Source of the DNA: Leishmania martiniquensis
Lineage: Eukaryota; Euglenozoa; Kinetoplastea; Trypanosomatida; Trypanosomatidae
Direction of reading: 5' to 3'
Length of the DNA: 64,000 nucleotides
Assembly (NCBI RefSeq): GCF_017916325.1
Contig: NC_090165.1
Location: 434,001 to 498,000, forward strand
Below are positions 62,386-64,000 of the stretch, in pieces. Every line of letters starts with the position of its first letter. Positions within the stretch are counted from its first letter, which is position 1. The position numbers and the translations under genes were made by a program. Under the pieces are notes generated by a model, which saw nothing but the letters and a program-made list of their open reading frames with translations, had not been told where the DNA came from and ran no database searches.

Positions 62386-63817
62386 AGCAGGCGGCTCCTC
62401 TGGCTGTCCATCTGTGAGGCTTTCATGAGCGTGGCCCCACACTCTCTTGCTGGCTGCCAAGCGAGTGTGGCAACGAAGAGAGCTGATTCTGTAGGCTGGA
62501 AGATGCTCGAACTCCTTTTCATGTGGTCCTCGAGGTGGACGTCTGCGGTGGGTCATGGGTAGAGAGCGCTTGCTTTTTTGGCTAAATCACGTGTGTGTGC
62601 GGTGCTCGACGTGGGCAAGGAGAAAAAAGAAGCGCTCTTCAAAGAGGCTCGTGGGCAGAGTGACGATCAATTCCCTGTTGGGGCTGGGGTTGGGGTGGGA
62701 GACCTCTCGGTGCTGTGCTGTTTTCACATTTCGAAATCAAAAGGGGCAGAAGGCTCGCGGCGTGGCCGTCTTCTACCGTGTGTGTGTGTGTGGGGGGGGA
62801 GGCAGCTTCGCTGCTCACTGCCTCTCTTCACGTGCACGTCGTCTTAGCATGCCACCCTTATTCCTTGCTCGCTTGCATCCCCCTTCTGAATATATGTGTA
62901 CTTGCTGTCGGCCGACTCTCTTCGATCGCACCGTCAACGCGGATGACGGGCGCTATTGGTGGCGAGCCTCGCCGCTGAGTTTTTATGCAAGCGTTTTTCT
63001 TTTTTTTCTTGGGGGGGCGGGGAAGGGGTACGAAGTTGCCTTCATTTTCAGTCCTTCTCGTTTTTCTGCACTGAGAGAGGGCTTCAGCTCCGCTTCTTCA
63101 CTCTTCCCTAAACACCACATCCTCGAAGTACAGATCGTCGCCGGGAGTGTGCACCTTCAGAGGGTCTATTCGCAGGCCCCACTCTCCCTCCTCCTCTTCC
63201 AAACGCGCGCAAGCGCATACAGAGGCATATCGACGCTGCCGTTTGGACACAGGAGTGGGGGGAAGAGAATAGGGTGTGCGTGCTCACCTGATGACGTTGC
63301 TGACTGTGAGCGGGTGGAAACGGGCAAAAACGGTGAAGTCAACGCAGGCAAGGCCGTTTCTGTCGGTTCTCGTAACCACTGCGGATCTCTATTTTTGTTG
63401 TTGCGGTGGTGGTCGTTCGCATCGACGAAGGCAAGCGCCAAAACGTCTCTTCAGCCTTTGAGACTTCGATTCCTGCCCGCCATCCTGCCCTTTCTATCCA
63501 CGCATTCACATATATGTCTATGTTTGCGTGTGCATGCGTATACGGGGGCACATGCGGTAAAGATGCGCCGTCTCATCTTTACTCCATGGTGCTACAGGCC
63601 AGCCACTTCCTGGAGGGCTTGTAGCCACCCTTCACATCCCTTGTTTGCACAAGTTGAGGGTAAAGCGGGTTACATACCGGGGGGAGGACAGCATAAAGGC
63701 AGCACCCACGACTCGATCGCTACCAACCGCGGTGGCGAGACAGATCATCTATCGCGTACCGCGAGCCAACAGCGCAGCGGCAGCTCCGAAAGGCGACCAT
63801 TGTTGCCGCACCCAGCG
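62386..63817. other. intergenic spacer
   Basis: A 1.4 kb spacer with (GT)n at about 62780-62792 and T-runs at 62996-63010. It may begin with more of the retroelement-related sequence whose tail ends at 62385, but no motif proves this. No gene is supported before 63818. Confidence 0.5.
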
Positions 63818-64000
63818 ATGCCATGCAACATTGGCAGAACGCCCTTTCCGTATCTCCTCCAGCGCATCATCGAAGACAAGATGAATGAAGTGTATCACAA
63901 GCGATTGGCGGCGTTACAGTTCCTCTGCGACGTGGCTGCGCCGGACTCCACGACTCCCCGTCACGGCAGCACTGCTGAGGAGGCTGCGGCTCGCGAACGG
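63818..64000 (+). CDS. hypothetical protein, 3'-truncated by the window edge
   Basis: An open frame starts at ATG 63818 and continues past the window end: 61 codons, beginning MPCNIGRTPFPYLLQRIIED. The sequence is protein-like, with a probable helix (LLQRIIEDKMNEVYHKRLAA, then LQFLCDVAA), and codon use resembles the genes upstream. The frame is open at least 200 nt further upstream but without an in-frame ATG. An alternative start is the Met of MNEVYHKR (63875). The family is not recognised. Confidence 0.5.
   Translation, partial: MPCNIGRTPFPYLLQRIIEDKMNEVYHKRLAALQFLCDVAAPDSTTPRHGSTAEEAAARER

Noticed and set aside
1..64000. Cis-spliced introns or a strand-switch region
   Set aside because: Every recognised gene is a single open frame on the + strand, and no divergent or convergent gene pair is present.

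Overview
The window looks like nuclear chromosomal DNA of a trypanosomatid, most likely Leishmania or a close relative. The reasons are: every convincing gene is intronless and on the + strand, as in one polycistronic transcription unit; genes are separated by 0.7-7 kb of pyrimidine-tract-rich spacer with CA/TA/GT microsatellites, suited to trans-splicing and polyadenylation; coding regions are GC-rich with Ala/Ser/Pro-rich low-complexity insertions; and degenerate ingi/L1Tc-type retroelements (DIRE-like) are present. The genus is inferred from these hallmarks, not from a database match.

Left half (1-35 kb) is ordinary housekeeping sequence, nine genes in a row: VPS41-like HOPS subunit with C-terminal RING (48-4430); IMP4 Brix protein of the U3 snoRNP (5200-6066); SNF2-family ATPase (7660-11961); a 2,155-residue protein with a Tudor-like module followed by two BRCT-like modules in the 53BP1/Crb2 order (13598-20065); a tandem two-domain soluble ABC ATPase of the CAF16 type (20998-22566); a small unknown protein (23386-24312); a TBC1D22/Gyp1-type Rab GAP (25019-27187); RIO2 kinase (28050-29507); and a low-complexity protein with an N-terminal KEN box and a C-terminal PSP1-like domain (31944-35012). 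Themes are ribosome biogenesis (IMP4, RIO2), endolysosomal traffic (VPS41, TBC) and chromatin or DNA repair (SNF2, Tudor-BRCT).

Right half (35-64 kb) is gene-poor. A 7 kb spacer holds microsatellites, a strong hairpin and a decayed coding-like tract (about 38.87-39.73 kb). Then come a single cysteine-rich PLAC8-family gene (42010-42507), a WD40 protein (44361-46019) and a spacer with a perfect 40-nt palindrome. From 47852 to 60120 a roughly 4.1 kb unit is repeated three times head to tail. Each unit carries an identical PLAC8-family gene and, downstream of it, a degenerate non-LTR retroelement with a Pr77-like 5' signature and ruined reverse-transcriptase motifs. The third unit lacks its last 93 nt. 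A 241-nt copy of the unit's tail reappears at 62145-62385. A 3'-truncated unknown gene starts near 63818 and runs off the window.

The most notable items are the 53BP1-like Tudor-BRCT protein, a LysM-like segment inside the VPS41 clathrin-repeat region, and the PLAC8 array that co-amplifies a dead retroelement.
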